Source: Mycoplana rhizolycopersici (GTDB lineage: Bacteria > Pseudomonadota > Alphaproteobacteria > Rhizobiales > Rhizobiaceae). Taken from it: 64,000 nucleotides of DNA. The stretch is from NCBI RefSeq assembly GCF_013378445.1, contig NZ_JABXYK010000007.1, forward strand, positions 124,001 to 188,000, written 5' to 3'. Position numbers and translations under genes: made by a program. Positions 54,573 to 62,723 of the stretch are shown piece after piece; the first letter of the stretch is position 1, and each line of letters begins with the position of its first letter. The notes under the pieces are model-generated. The model did no database searches, had not been told where the DNA came from, and saw only the letters and a list, made by a program, of their open reading frames with translations.

Positions 54573-56621
54573 ATGACGCATTCGAAAGACCCGCTGCTGC
54601 AGCCTTACCAACTGAGGCACCTGACGCTGAGAAACCGCATCATGTCGACGGCGCATGAGCCGGCCTATTCCGAAGACGGAATGCCGAAGGACCGCTATCG
54701 GCTCTACCATGTGGAAAAGGCGAAGGGCGGGATCGCGCTGACGATGACGGCGGGATCGGCGCTGGTGTCGCAGGATTCTCCGCCCGCCTTCGGCAATCTC
54801 TACGCCTATTCCGATGAGATCGTGCCGTGGATGAAGAAGATCGCCGACGACTGTCACGAGCACGGCACGGCCGTGATGATCCAACTGACCCATCTCGGCC
54901 GGCGCACCAGCTGGAACAAGGGCGACTGGCTGCCGGTTCTTTCCGCGTCCCCCCTGCGCGAGCCCGCCCACCGTGCCTTTCCGAAGGAAATCGAGGAGTG
55001 GGACATCGAGCGCATCGTCGGCGACTATGCCGAAGCTGCCCAGCGCATGCAGGCCGCCGGTCTCGACGGCATCGAAATCGAGGCCTATGGCCACCTCCTC
55101 GACAGCTTCTGGTCGCCGGCCACCAACCGGCGCGAGGACGAGTATGGCGGTTCGCTTGAAAACCGGACGCGCTTCTCCAACATGGTCGTCGATGCCGTGC
55201 GCAAGGCCGTCGGTCCCGATTTCATCGTCGGCATCCGCATGGTTGCGGACGAGGCTTGGGATATCGGGCTTTCGAAGGAGGACGGGATCGAGATCGCGCA
55301 GCGGCTGGTCGCCTCCGGCAAGGTCGATTTCCTCAACATCATCAGGGGGCATATCGATCATGATGCGCACCTGAACAACGTGATCCCGATCCAGGGCATG
55401 GCCGCCTCGCCGCATCTCGATTTTGCAGGCGAGGTGCGTGCCGCCACGAAGTTCCCGGTCTTTCATGCCGCGCGCATCGCCGACGTCGCCACCGCCCGCC
55501 ACGCGATCGCCGAAGGCAAGCTCGACATGGTCGGCATGACCCGCGCCCATATCGCCGATCCGCACATCGTGCGGAAGATCGAGCAGGGCCGCGAGGCGCA
55601 GATTCGCCCCTGCGTCGGCGCCACCTACTGTCTCGATCGCATCTACGAAGGCGGTGGCGCGCTCTGTATTCACAATGCGGCGACGGGCCGCGAGGCGATC
55701 GTCCCGCACATCATTTCCAGGACGGAGGGGCCGGTCCGCAAGGCCGTCGTGATCGGCGCAGGCCCGGCGGGTCTGGAAGCGGCGCGCGTGCTGGCCGAAC
55801 GCGGCCACGTCGTCGAGGTTCTGGAAGCGTCGGGCCAGGCCGGCGGGCAGATCCTGCTTGCTGCCCGCAATCCGCGGCGCAAGGAGATGATCGGCATCGT
55901 CGACTGGCGGCTTTCGGAACTGGAACGCCTGGGCGTGCCGGTGCACTACAACGTCTTCGCCGATGCCGACGAGGTTCTGTCGCGCAATCCCGATCTGGTC
56001 GTCGTCGCGACCGGCGGCATCGCCCAGAATCCGGAACTGGAGGCTGGCGACGAGCTGGTCGTTTCCAGCTGGGACATCATTGCGGGGGCGGTCAAGCCGG
56101 ACGGCCCGGTGCTTCTGTTCGACGATGCCGGCTCCCATTCCGGCATGACGGCGGCCGAACTGATCGCCAATGCCGGCGTCGAACTCGAAGTCGTTTCGCC
56201 GGAACGCTACTTCGCACCGGAGATCGGCGGCATGAACCACGTTCCCTATGCCAAGGCGTTTGCCGAGAAAAACGTCCGGGTGACGATCAACACCCGCCTG
56301 AAGGCCGTCCGCCGCGACGGCAACGCGCTCGTCGCAACGCTCGGCTCCGATTTTTCCGAGACGGCCCGCACGGAGCGGCGCGTGGCCCAGGTGGTGGTCG
56401 AGCACGGCACGATGCCGATGGCCGATCTGTATGTGGAGCTGAAGCCGCTTTCGCGCAACCTCGGCGCTGTCGACTACAAGGCGCTGATCCGTCAGGAAAA
56501 CCCGATCGGGACGCGCAATCCGGAGGGAACCTTCGATCTGCTGCGCATCGGCGATGCCGTTCACAGCCGGAACATTCACGCCGGGATTTATGACGCCCTG
56601 CGTTACGGTGTCCTCTTCTGA
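54573..56621 (+). CDS. Two-domain flavin oxidoreductase (DgcA/StcD, trimethylamine dehydrogenase-like)
   Basis: This 682-residue protein has an N-terminal old-yellow-enzyme FMN barrel (residues about 8-340; LQPYQLRHLTLRNRIMSTAHE, IQLTHLGRRTSW and EAYGHLLDSFWSP) and a C-terminal FAD/NAD-binding part (KAVVIGAGPAGLEAARVLAERGHVVEVLE and VVVATGG). Between them lie Cys residues C347, C353 and C365 where TMADH has four 4Fe-4S ligands; the second is A350. Relatives include dimethylglycine demethylase subunit DgcA and stachydrine demethylase StcD, which oxidatively remove N-methyl groups. The gene follows the MttB-like gene by 27 bases. Electron acceptor not identified. Confidence 0.88.
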   Translation: MTHSKDPLLQPYQLRHLTLRNRIMSTAHEPAYSEDGMPKDRYRLYHVEKAKGGIALTMTAGSALVSQDSPPAFGNLYAYSDEIVPWMKKIADDCHEHGTAVMIQLTHLGRRTSWNKGDWLPVLSASPLREPAHRAFPKEIEEWDIERIVGDYAEAAQRMQAAGLDGIEIEAYGHLLDSFWSPATNRREDEYGGSLENRTRFSNMVVDAVRKAVGPDFIVGIRMVADEAWDIGLSKEDGIEIAQRLVASGKVDFLNIIRGHIDHDAHLNNVIPIQGMAASPHLDFAGEVRAATKFPVFHAARIADVATARHAIAEGKLDMVGMTRAHIADPHIVRKIEQGREAQIRPCVGATYCLDRIYEGGGALCIHNAATGREAIVPHIISRTEGPVRKAVVIGAGPAGLEAARVLAERGHVVEVLEASGQAGGQILLAARNPRRKEMIGIVDWRLSELERLGVPVHYNVFADADEVLSRNPDLVVVATGGIAQNPELEAGDELVVSSWDIIAGAVKPDGPVLLFDDAGSHSGMTAAELIANAGVELEVVSPERYFAPEIGGMNHVPYAKAFAEKNVRVTINTRLKAVRRDGNALVATLGSDFSETARTERRVAQVVVEHGTMPMADLYVELKPLSRNLGAVDYKALIRQENPIGTRNPEGTFDLLRIGDAVHSRNIHAGIYDALRYGVLF

Positions 56622-56636
56622 CCAGCAGGCTCGAAT

Positions 56637-56671
56637 GAGAAAAGCCCGGCAGCGCTTTCGCGCCACCGGGC
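56637..56671 (-). terminator. Terminator of PRC-barrel gene
   Basis: On the minus strand a 12-base stem (GCCCGG..GCGC, GAAA loop, GCGC..CCGGGC) with two wobble positions is followed by TTTTCTC. It lies about 25 bases beyond the stop of the PRC-barrel gene and also faces the end of the convergent oxidoreductase gene. Confidence 0.7.
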
Positions 56672-56693
56672 CACTTCGGCTCCGATCAACCGC

Positions 56694-57317
56694 TTAGTTG
56701 GCGGGTTCCGTTGCCGGAGCGGGGGCTGCCGGGGCCGTGGTCGACGAGGTCGTCGAGGTGTCGACCTGGTTGCTCTCGGCGACCTTCTGCGACAGCGTCT
56801 TGAATTCCGGTGCGGCCTGCAGGCTTTCGGCGGTCTCGGTCGTGGTCAGCTTGACGTCGGCATCCTGCGTCTGGTTGACCGAAATATTGTTGAACGGAAC
56901 GGCGACCCACTTTTCGCCGATGCCGAGGAAGCCGCCGACACCGATCACGGCTGCGGCAACGCCGCCATCCTTCTCCATGATCAGGTCGTTGATCGTGCCG
57001 ATGCTTTCATCGGCGGAATTGTAGACCGACTGGCCGATATAGGTGTTGGCGCTGATCTGGTCGGCTGCCTGCTCGGTTAGGTAGGTGTCAGTCGTTGCTG
57101 CGGTATTCACGGCCGGGTCGGTGGACGGGGTGGTCTGGGCATTGTCCATGCCGTCCATCGGCTTCATCTGGTCAGCACCCGTTGCCGGCGCTGCGGGATC
57201 GGTCATCGACGGAGCGGTCTGCGGCTGCGTCGTGTCCTGCGCATAGGCTGCGGGAGCGATGGCGGCGCCGAGGAAAATGGCACCAGCGGCTACGGAATTG
57301 AGAAGCTTGTTGGTCAT
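56694..57317 (-). CDS. Exported PRC-barrel domain protein
   Basis: This 207-residue protein has a signal peptide (MTNKLLNSVAAGAIFLGAAIAPAAYAQ). A Thr/Pro/Ala-rich stretch follows to about residue 80, then one PRC-barrel domain at about 85-165 (YIGQSVYNSADESIGTINDLIMEKDGGVAAAVIGVGGFLGIGEKWVAVPF) and a Ser/Thr/Ala-rich C-terminal tail. Such secreted PRC-barrel proteins are common in Rhizobiales and often respond to stress; the function is not known. The start at 57317 is set by the signal peptide. Confidence 0.85.
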   Translation of the reverse strand: MTNKLLNSVAAGAIFLGAAIAPAAYAQDTTQPQTAPSMTDPAAPATGADQMKPMDGMDNAQTTPSTDPAVNTAATTDTYLTEQAADQISANTYIGQSVYNSADESIGTINDLIMEKDGGVAAAVIGVGGFLGIGEKWVAVPFNNISVNQTQDADVKLTTTETAESLQAAPEFKTLSQKVAESNQVDTSTTSSTTAPAAPAPATEPAN

Positions 57318-57462
57318 GTCGAACCTGCCTTTCTTTGCTTTGTGTAAAGGAGCGGCGGATCCTGTTTTCTGGCTGTCCGTCCGCACCGGCTGATGCTTGA
57401 AGAACTCGTGCAATCCGGAATGGTTCCGCAAAAAAATCATCCGGCAGGAGAGGTGATTTTCG

Positions 57463-57496
57463 AACAAAATCAGCCCCGGACGACAATCCGGGGCTG
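57463..57496 (-). terminator. Terminator of the dgo operon
   Basis: A perfect 9-base stem (CAGCCCCGG / CCGGGGCTG) with an 8-base loop is followed on the minus strand by ATTTTGTTCG. It lies 27 bases past the stop of the lactonase gene and ends the operon. Confidence 0.8.
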
Positions 57497-57523
57497 CAAT
57501 GTGCCTTGCTTTCACGCTTGGAT

Positions 57524-58408
57524 TTACAGGCGGAATGCCGGTTCGAACCGGCCCCTGACTGTGATGCCGAGGTCCAGCGTTCGTCCCGCATGCGGATCGG
57601 CGGCACGCGCGGCGTCGTCGAGATCCTGATGGGCGGAGGTGACGAGCAGGCGTTCGGCCCTGGCGCCGATGAAGGCAGGGCAGCTCGGCTGCGTCATGGG
57701 GACGGCGTAGCGGGCGACCTTCGTGCCGTCCGCGCGATAGACTTCCACGGCGCCCGCGCCCCAGCGTGCGTTCCAGATCAGTCCGTCTGCGTCGCAGACC
57801 GATCCGTCGATGCCGCCGGGCGCACGCGTCTCGTCGCAGAGGATCACCGGCTCGCCGGTCGGAAGCCCGGTCGCCGGATCGACGGCAACGCGCATCAGGT
57901 GGTTGACGTCGCTGTCGGCGAAGTAGGCCGTCGCCCCGTCGGGAGAAAAGCAGATGCCGTTTGGGATGCTCACATTGGCGAAGAGGCGGGTCACGGTCGT
58001 GCCGGCCACATGATAGATCGCGCCGGCGCCCTTCTGGGCGGAACGACCCATCGTGCCGATCCACAGCGAACCGCTCTGGTGGATACGGCCGTCGTTGGAG
58101 CGGTTCGCCGGGTTGTCTTCAAGCGGGCACAGAAGCTCCAGTCGTCCGCTGGCCACGTCCCGCACGAACAGGCCCTCGTCCGATACGATCAACTGGCGGT
58201 CGGGATCGATGACGGCGAAGACGCTGCCCATGAACGGCAGGTCGTGCACGCGCTTTGCCGATGTGCCGAGGTGCAGTTCGTGCAGCTTCCGGCCCTTGAT
58301 GTCGAACCACCACGCGGTATCGGTCGCAGGATCGTAGCTCGGTCCTTCACCCAGCTCGCTGTTGACCTGGCAGAGAAAGCTGCCGTTGAAAGGCTGCGCT
58401 TCGCTCAT
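57524..58408 (-). CDS. SMP-30/gluconolactonase-family lactonase (galactonolactonase)
   Basis: This 294-residue beta-propeller metal-dependent lactonase has the family's N-terminal metal ligand Glu in SELGEGPSYDPATDTAWW, ANRSNDGRIHQSGSLWIGT, and the central IPNGICFSPDGATAYFADS with a second Asn/Asp ligand. In this operon it probably opens galactono-1,4-lactone, between the dehydrogenase and dehydratase steps of DeLey-Doudoroff galactose breakdown. It is the last gene; its ATG overlaps the dgoA stop (ATGA). The substrate assignment is from context. Confidence 0.87.
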   Translation of the reverse strand: MSEAQPFNGSFLCQVNSELGEGPSYDPATDTAWWFDIKGRKLHELHLGTSAKRVHDLPFMGSVFAVIDPDRQLIVSDEGLFVRDVASGRLELLCPLEDNPANRSNDGRIHQSGSLWIGTMGRSAQKGAGAIYHVAGTTVTRLFANVSIPNGICFSPDGATAYFADSDVNHLMRVAVDPATGLPTGEPVILCDETRAPGGIDGSVCDADGLIWNARWGAGAVEVYRADGTKVARYAVPMTQPSCPAFIGARAERLLVTSAHQDLDDAARAADPHAGRTLDLGITVRGRFEPAFRL

Positions 58409-59043
58409 GCGGCGCCCCTGTAGACGCTGTCATAGGCGTTAATGGTGATGCGGGCGCGCGCGGCGACGTCGGCGGCAGCCATGCCCGGCTTGTAGAGGCT
58501 CGACCCGAGGCCGAAGCTGTTGACGCCGATCTTCGCATAGTCGGCGAAATTGGTCTCCGACACCCCGCCGACGGCGGCGATGATGAGTTCCGGCGGCAGG
58601 ACGGCGCGGATCGCCTGGATGCCCGACGGTCCGAGCACGCTGGCCGGGAAGAACTTCAGCCCGGTGGCGCCGGCGCGTGCGGCGGCCAGCGCCTCGGTCG
58701 GCGTGAAGACGCCCGGCATCGTGACCATGCCCTTCGCCGCCGCAAGCGAGATGACGTCCGGTTCGACATTGGGGCTGACCATCAGGCGGCCACCGGCGGC
58801 CTCGAGCGCTTCCACCTGCTGCGTCGTCAGCACCGTTCCCGCACCGATCAGGCAGTCGGCCGGCGCCATCTTCGCAGCGATCTCGATCGAGCGGAACGGG
58901 TCGGGCGAGTTCAGCGGGATCTCGATCGCGGTGAAGCCTTCCTCGATCAGGGCGCCGACGACGCCCTCGGTCTCTGCAGGCTTCAGCCCGCGCAGGATCG
59001 CGATCAGCGGATATTTCATCGTGGGAAAGGGAATGCGGGTCAT
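58405..59043 (-). CDS. dgoA: 2-dehydro-3-deoxy-6-phosphogalactonate aldolase
   Basis: This 212-residue class I aldolase of the KDPG/KDPGal group shows PLIAILRGLKPAETEGVVGALIEEGF, EIPLNSPDPFRSI, SPNVEPDVISLAAAKG and the Schiff-base Lys in TGLKFFPAS. It splits KDPGal to pyruvate and glyceraldehyde-3-phosphate. The GLKFFPAS and IPLNSP forms are the KDPGal rather than KDPG version, matching the neighbouring dgoK. Coupled to the downstream lactonase by an ATGA overlap. Confidence 0.93.
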   Translation of the reverse strand: MTRIPFPTMKYPLIAILRGLKPAETEGVVGALIEEGFTAIEIPLNSPDPFRSIEIAAKMAPADCLIGAGTVLTTQQVEALEAAGGRLMVSPNVEPDVISLAAAKGMVTMPGVFTPTEALAAARAGATGLKFFPASVLGPSGIQAIRAVLPPELIIAAVGGVSETNFADYAKIGVNSFGLGSSLYKPGMAAADVAARARITINAYDSVYRGAA

Positions 59044-59076
59044 GGGGCTGCCTTCCGTTGGGGCATAGGTAAATCG

Positions 59077-59991
59077 TTAATTGGGCCAGATGGTCCGGGC
59101 GGCGATGGCGAGGCCGGCGCGCACAGCGGTATCGGCATCGATGACGACGGGTTCGACGCCGGCTACATCCAGTGCGCTTTCATAAAGTGCGCCGAGTGCG
59201 CCGGAGGCAACGAGCGTGACGGGCGTGCCGGGAGGCGCCTCGTCCAGGGCGCCGGCGATTTCCAGCCCGATCAGGATGCCGGACAGGCGCGCCTTCGCAT
59301 CGGTCGCCGCAAGGCCGTGCAACAGCATGCCGGAGCGCACGCCGAAGAGGAGATTGGTCGCAAGCGCTGGATTGCGAATCGCATCGGTCACCGCGTGCTT
59401 GAAGGCAGTACTCGTCCCGTCGAAAGCCTGCGCATCGGCGATCGAATGGCGGAGGATCGTGTGCTTGCCGATCGTGTCGAACAGTTCGCCGGTCATGTAG
59501 GTCGAAAAGCGCGTGACCGAACCGTCTGCGACCTCCACCCATTTGCTGTGCGTGCCCGGCATGCAGACCAGGCTCGTGCCCTGCAGGCCGTCGGCGGCAC
59601 CGAGAAGCTGGGTTTCCTCCCCGCGCATCACATCTGGACGGGCCGTGTCGCGCCTCGCGAGCCCCGGCAGGATGCGGATGTCCGCGGCCGTGCCCGGCAC
59701 TTTCACGGCGGCCGAAGGAATTGCGGAAAGCGGGCTCGGTACGTCGAGATAGCCGGCCTCGACCCAGCCCTGCTTGGCGCCGGCCATGCCGCAGACGATT
59801 ACCGGCAGGTCCGCGGGGGCGGAAACGGCGTCGAGATGGCCTGCAAGCACACTTGCGAAGCCGGCCGTCGCAGCCGTGGTCATGCCTTCGCCGCTGCGCC
59901 GCTCCGCAAGAACGCCGCCGTCGTCGCCCACAAGCCAGAGCCGGAAACTGGACGTGCCCCAGTCGACTGCGACATAGGCTGGCTTTGCCAT
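59077..59991 (-). CDS. dgoK: 2-dehydro-3-deoxygalactonokinase
   Basis: This 304-residue sugar kinase of the ASKHA/DgoK family has YVAVDWGTSSFRLWLV (phosphate-1-type loop), VCGMAGAKQGWVEAGYLDVP, MRGEETQLLGA and MPGTHSKWVEV. It phosphorylates 2-keto-3-deoxygalactonate before the aldolase step. The ATG at 59991 overlaps the SDR stop by one base (TGATG). There are 33 bases to dgoA. Confidence 0.93.
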   Translation of the reverse strand: MAKPAYVAVDWGTSSFRLWLVGDDGGVLAERRSGEGMTTAATAGFASVLAGHLDAVSAPADLPVIVCGMAGAKQGWVEAGYLDVPSPLSAIPSAAVKVPGTAADIRILPGLARRDTARPDVMRGEETQLLGAADGLQGTSLVCMPGTHSKWVEVADGSVTRFSTYMTGELFDTIGKHTILRHSIADAQAFDGTSTAFKHAVTDAIRNPALATNLLFGVRSGMLLHGLAATDAKARLSGILIGLEIAGALDEAPPGTPVTLVASGALGALYESALDVAGVEPVVIDADTAVRAGLAIAARTIWPN

Positions 59992-60761
59992 CAGAGAACT
60001 CCTCCGTCGATAATCATGGATTGTGCCGTCATGCCGCGTGATGCGTCCGATGCCAGAAACAGGCAGGGGCCGACGATGTCTTCGGGCATCAGCGCCCGCT
60101 TCAGACACTGCCTCGCCGTCATCGCCTCGATCGCGGTCTCGTCGAGCCAGAGGCTGGTCTGACGCTCGGTCAGCACCATGCCGGGCAGGACCGCGTTGAC
60201 GCGGATGTTGTCCGGGCCGAGTCTGCCGGCGAGCGTCTTCGTCAGGCCCACAATGCCGGCCTTGGCGGTCGCATAGGCCGGAAACTCTCCCATGTTCAGC
60301 CTGAAGGTGATCGAGGAGAAGTTGATGATCGAGCCGCCGCCGGCTTCGCGCATCGACTGTGCCACCGACTGGATCGCAAAGAAATGATGGCGCAGGTTGA
60401 CCGCCTGGCTTTCGTCCCAGTAGTCGGGCGTCACCCCGGAAAGGTCGTGCCGGTCGTCGCGTGCGGCATTGTTCACCAGCACGCGGATCGGCCCGATCGC
60501 CTCGATCGCAAGCGCGATCGTCGCCTGGTACGCCTCGATGTCGCGCACGTCGGCCTTGAGGTAGATGGGTTTGTGCGCCACCCCTTCCGACAGCCGCTGC
60601 ACGAGCGCATCGCTCGGCCCGTCCGCGATGTCGACGAAGACGACCCGCGCTCCCTGATGGGAAAAGGCCTCGACCAGCGCCGCGCCGATTCCCGACCCGC
60701 CGCCGGAAATCAGCACGCCCCGATCCCTCAGGTCCGGATAGGACGCAACGCTCACGGACAT
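59991..60761 (-). CDS. Short-chain dehydrogenase of the dgo operon (probable galactose dehydrogenase)
   Basis: This 256-residue SDR has the NAD-binding loop ISGGGSGIG, NNAARD (NNAG position), catalytic Ser in NFSSITF and Tyr/Lys in YATAKAG, and an IDGG end. As the first gene of the operon with dgoK, dgoA and a lactonase, it is probably a galactose (or fucose/arabinose) 1-dehydrogenase producing the lactone. Specificity cannot be read from sequence. The operon is divergent from an IclR regulator, with a palindromic operator in the gap. No dgoD dehydratase is in the window, so that step must be encoded elsewhere. Confidence 0.87.
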   Translation of the reverse strand: MSVSVASYPDLRDRGVLISGGGSGIGAALVEAFSHQGARVVFVDIADGPSDALVQRLSEGVAHKPIYLKADVRDIEAYQATIALAIEAIGPIRVLVNNAARDDRHDLSGVTPDYWDESQAVNLRHHFFAIQSVAQSMREAGGGSIINFSSITFRLNMGEFPAYATAKAGIVGLTKTLAGRLGPDNIRVNAVLPGMVLTERQTSLWLDETAIEAMTARQCLKRALMPEDIVGPCLFLASDASRGMTAQSMIIDGGVL

Positions 60762-60793
60762 GACGCTCTCCCGTCGGTTTGTGTTGCCATTTG

Positions 60794-60829
60794 TTCCAAT
60801 ATGTGGAACATATTTTGAATATGTGGAAT
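60794..60829. promoter_or_regulatory. Candidate IclR operator of dgo operon
   Basis: GTTCCA-ATATG-TGGAAC (60794-60810) is a perfect palindrome, and the 11-base word AATATGTGGAA occurs at 60799 and again at 60819, exactly 20 bases apart (two helical turns on one face). The first copy extended rightward also gives ATATGT-GGA-ACATAT, another palindrome. The TGGAA/TTCCA arms are like those bound by IclR-type regulators. It lies 33-68 bases from the SDR start and 47 bases before the regulator's preferred start. Confidence 0.6.
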
Positions 60830-60875
60830 TATCGGCAGGCGCATGGTCTTGTCAAGCAAGGGAGAGGCGGAGGCG

Positions 60876-61676
60876 ATGGAGGAACGGGACGGCATCGGCG
60901 CCTCCAATTCGAACACCGGCACGCTCGGCAAGGCAGTCGCGGTGCTGGAGCTCGTTGCGATGGCGGAACGGCCGATGCGCTTCACCGATGTCTTCGATCG
61001 CGCGGGACAGCCTCGCGGCACGCTGCACCGGCAGCTCAGCCATCTGGTCGAGGAGGGGTTGCTGGAGCTCAACGCCGATCACTGCTACGAGCCGGGCCTG
61101 CGCCTGCTCAAGCTGGCATCCCGGACCTGGATGCGCAGCGACCTGCGCCGTTTCGCCGCTCCCCATCTGCAGGCCCTGCATGAACTGACGGGGGAAACCG
61201 TCCATCTGGGCGTTCTGAAGGGCGCCGAGATCATTTATCTCGACAAGGTCGAAAGCCGCCAGGCCGTTCGCATGGACTCGCAGATCGGCCGCGCCTCGCC
61301 GGCCTATTGTACCGGAATCGGCAAGGCAGCACTTGCGGCACTGCCGGAGGGGATGCTGGGACCGCTGCTGGACGGTGTGGAGCTGCGGCGCTTCACGCCC
61401 CAGACGATCGCGGACAGGCCCGCCCTCGAGGCGGAGCTTGCGGCGATCCGCAGTGCCGGCCATGCCTTCGACCGTGAGGAGCACGAGGTGGGAATTCGCT
61501 GCGTTGCCGCCGCGATCGTTGATGCCGGGCATTCCCTTGTCGGCGGCATATCGGTGACGGGGCCTGCCTACCGGGTCGGCGAAGACGCACTGGCGGACTG
61601 GGCTCCGCAGGTTCGGCGCGCCGCGCAATCCGTCGCGGGCGAGCTGGCAGCGCGACTTGGCCCCGGCGGCGCCTGA
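60876..61676 (+). CDS. IclR-family regulator of galactonate operon
   Basis: This 266-residue protein (266 from ATG 60876, 277 if ATG 60843 is used) has an N-terminal IclR-type winged HTH (TLGKAVAVLELVAMAERPMRFTDVFDRAGQPRGTLHRQLSHL) and a C-terminal effector-binding domain with TGETVHLGVLKGAEIIYLDKVES and YCTGIGKAALAAL. ATG 60876 is preferred because GGGAGAGG precedes it. It probably represses or activates the divergent SDR-dgoK-dgoA-lactonase genes in response to galactonate or KDGal. E. coli uses a GntR regulator (DgoR) for its dgo genes. Confidence 0.87.
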   Translation: MEERDGIGASNSNTGTLGKAVAVLELVAMAERPMRFTDVFDRAGQPRGTLHRQLSHLVEEGLLELNADHCYEPGLRLLKLASRTWMRSDLRRFAAPHLQALHELTGETVHLGVLKGAEIIYLDKVESRQAVRMDSQIGRASPAYCTGIGKAALAALPEGMLGPLLDGVELRRFTPQTIADRPALEAELAAIRSAGHAFDREEHEVGIRCVAAAIVDAGHSLVGGISVTGPAYRVGEDALADWAPQVRRAAQSVAGELAARLGPGGA

Positions 61677-61928
61677 ACGTCGCAATTCGATACACCCGCC
61701 AGGATTGTTCCGTGCAACCATTTTACCGTAAATTAGAAAATCGCGCTGGACGGACGCGAGGGGCGCCGCTAGCTTCTGATTCAAGTGAACATTTCTGGGT
61801 GCTTCGGTCTTGCAGAGTTGTGCGAGTGGCGTCCCGCGGAGCATAATCTCCAAGATAGGTTCAGGGTGTCAGTTGCTTCTGCCGTGCATGAACCATGCGC
61901 GCCGTCGTTCGCTTCGGAAAGAAACGGA

Positions 61929-62666
61929 ATGAGTGAACAGTTTCTCGCGATCGCACCAGAGACGCCTCCGCGCTGGGCGCGGCGGTTTGCCGAGGTGGAA
62001 CGCGAGGACGATGTCGCGGTGCTGCTTCGCGATCTGACTGCTGAATATGGTCTTGTCGGCTATCTGCTCATCAACCTTCCCCCATCTGCCTCCACCGAGA
62101 TCGCGCCGTTCGTGCTGATGACGAACTGGCCTGCGGAGATGCTTGAAGGTTACGATCGGGAAGGGCTCGTCCACGGCAGCCCCGTCATCGGACGCCTGCG
62201 CATCAGCACGATCCCGTTTTCCTACGAGGCGGTCGCGATCAACTCGGTCCGCCTGGACGGGAAATCCCAGGTCGCCAATTCTCTCTTCGGCCGGTTCGGA
62301 CTGCCGCGAGGCGCCTATTTCCCCGCCCACAATCCGCTCGGGCAGCGCGGCGCGCTGGCCTTCGGCGGAGAGCGCCCGGCCTTGTCGCATCTGGAAATGG
62401 CCGAACTGAACGCCATTGCCAACCTCGCTTTCACCACAGTGCTGGATTGCCGGCTCGATGGACGCCGGCCGATCGCGCTTTCACAGCGCGAAATAGAATG
62501 CCTGTCCTGGGTATCGGCCGGCAAGACCAGCGTGGAGATTTCCGGCATCCTCGGGCTGTCCGAGTATACCGTGAACCACTACCTGAACCGGGCGACGCGC
62601 AAGCTCGATGCCGTCAATCGCGTGCAGGCGGTCGCCAAGGCGATGCGTGCCGGCATCCTGCAATGA
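61929..62666 (+). CDS. LuxR-type solo regulator, first of tandem pair
   Basis: This 245-residue protein has an N-terminal autoinducer-binding-type domain (residues about 20-165) and a C-terminal LuxR HTH (about 180-240; LSQREIECLSWVSAGKTSVEISGILGLSEYTVNHYLNRATRKL). Of the residues normally needed for acyl-homoserine lactone binding, the Trp is M71 and the Asp is S84 (in HGSP), while Tyr75 and Pro85 remain. It probably senses something other than a classical acyl-HSL. ATG 61929 follows GAAACGGA. No LuxI-type gene is present. Confidence 0.88.
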   Translation: MSEQFLAIAPETPPRWARRFAEVEREDDVAVLLRDLTAEYGLVGYLLINLPPSASTEIAPFVLMTNWPAEMLEGYDREGLVHGSPVIGRLRISTIPFSYEAVAINSVRLDGKSQVANSLFGRFGLPRGAYFPAHNPLGQRGALAFGGERPALSHLEMAELNAIANLAFTTVLDCRLDGRRPIALSQREIECLSWVSAGKTSVEISGILGLSEYTVNHYLNRATRKLDAVNRVQAVAKAMRAGILQ

Positions 62667-62723
62667 CGGTTCGGGTCGGGAAACTGAAATTCAGGTCAGC
62701 CTGAGCAAGAACGGAGCTCATGA

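Noticed and set aside
56694..58064. Fusion of the PRC-barrel protein with an Arg-rich upstream extension
   Set aside because: The upstream part is antisense to the lactonase gene; the signal peptide at 57317 sets the real start.
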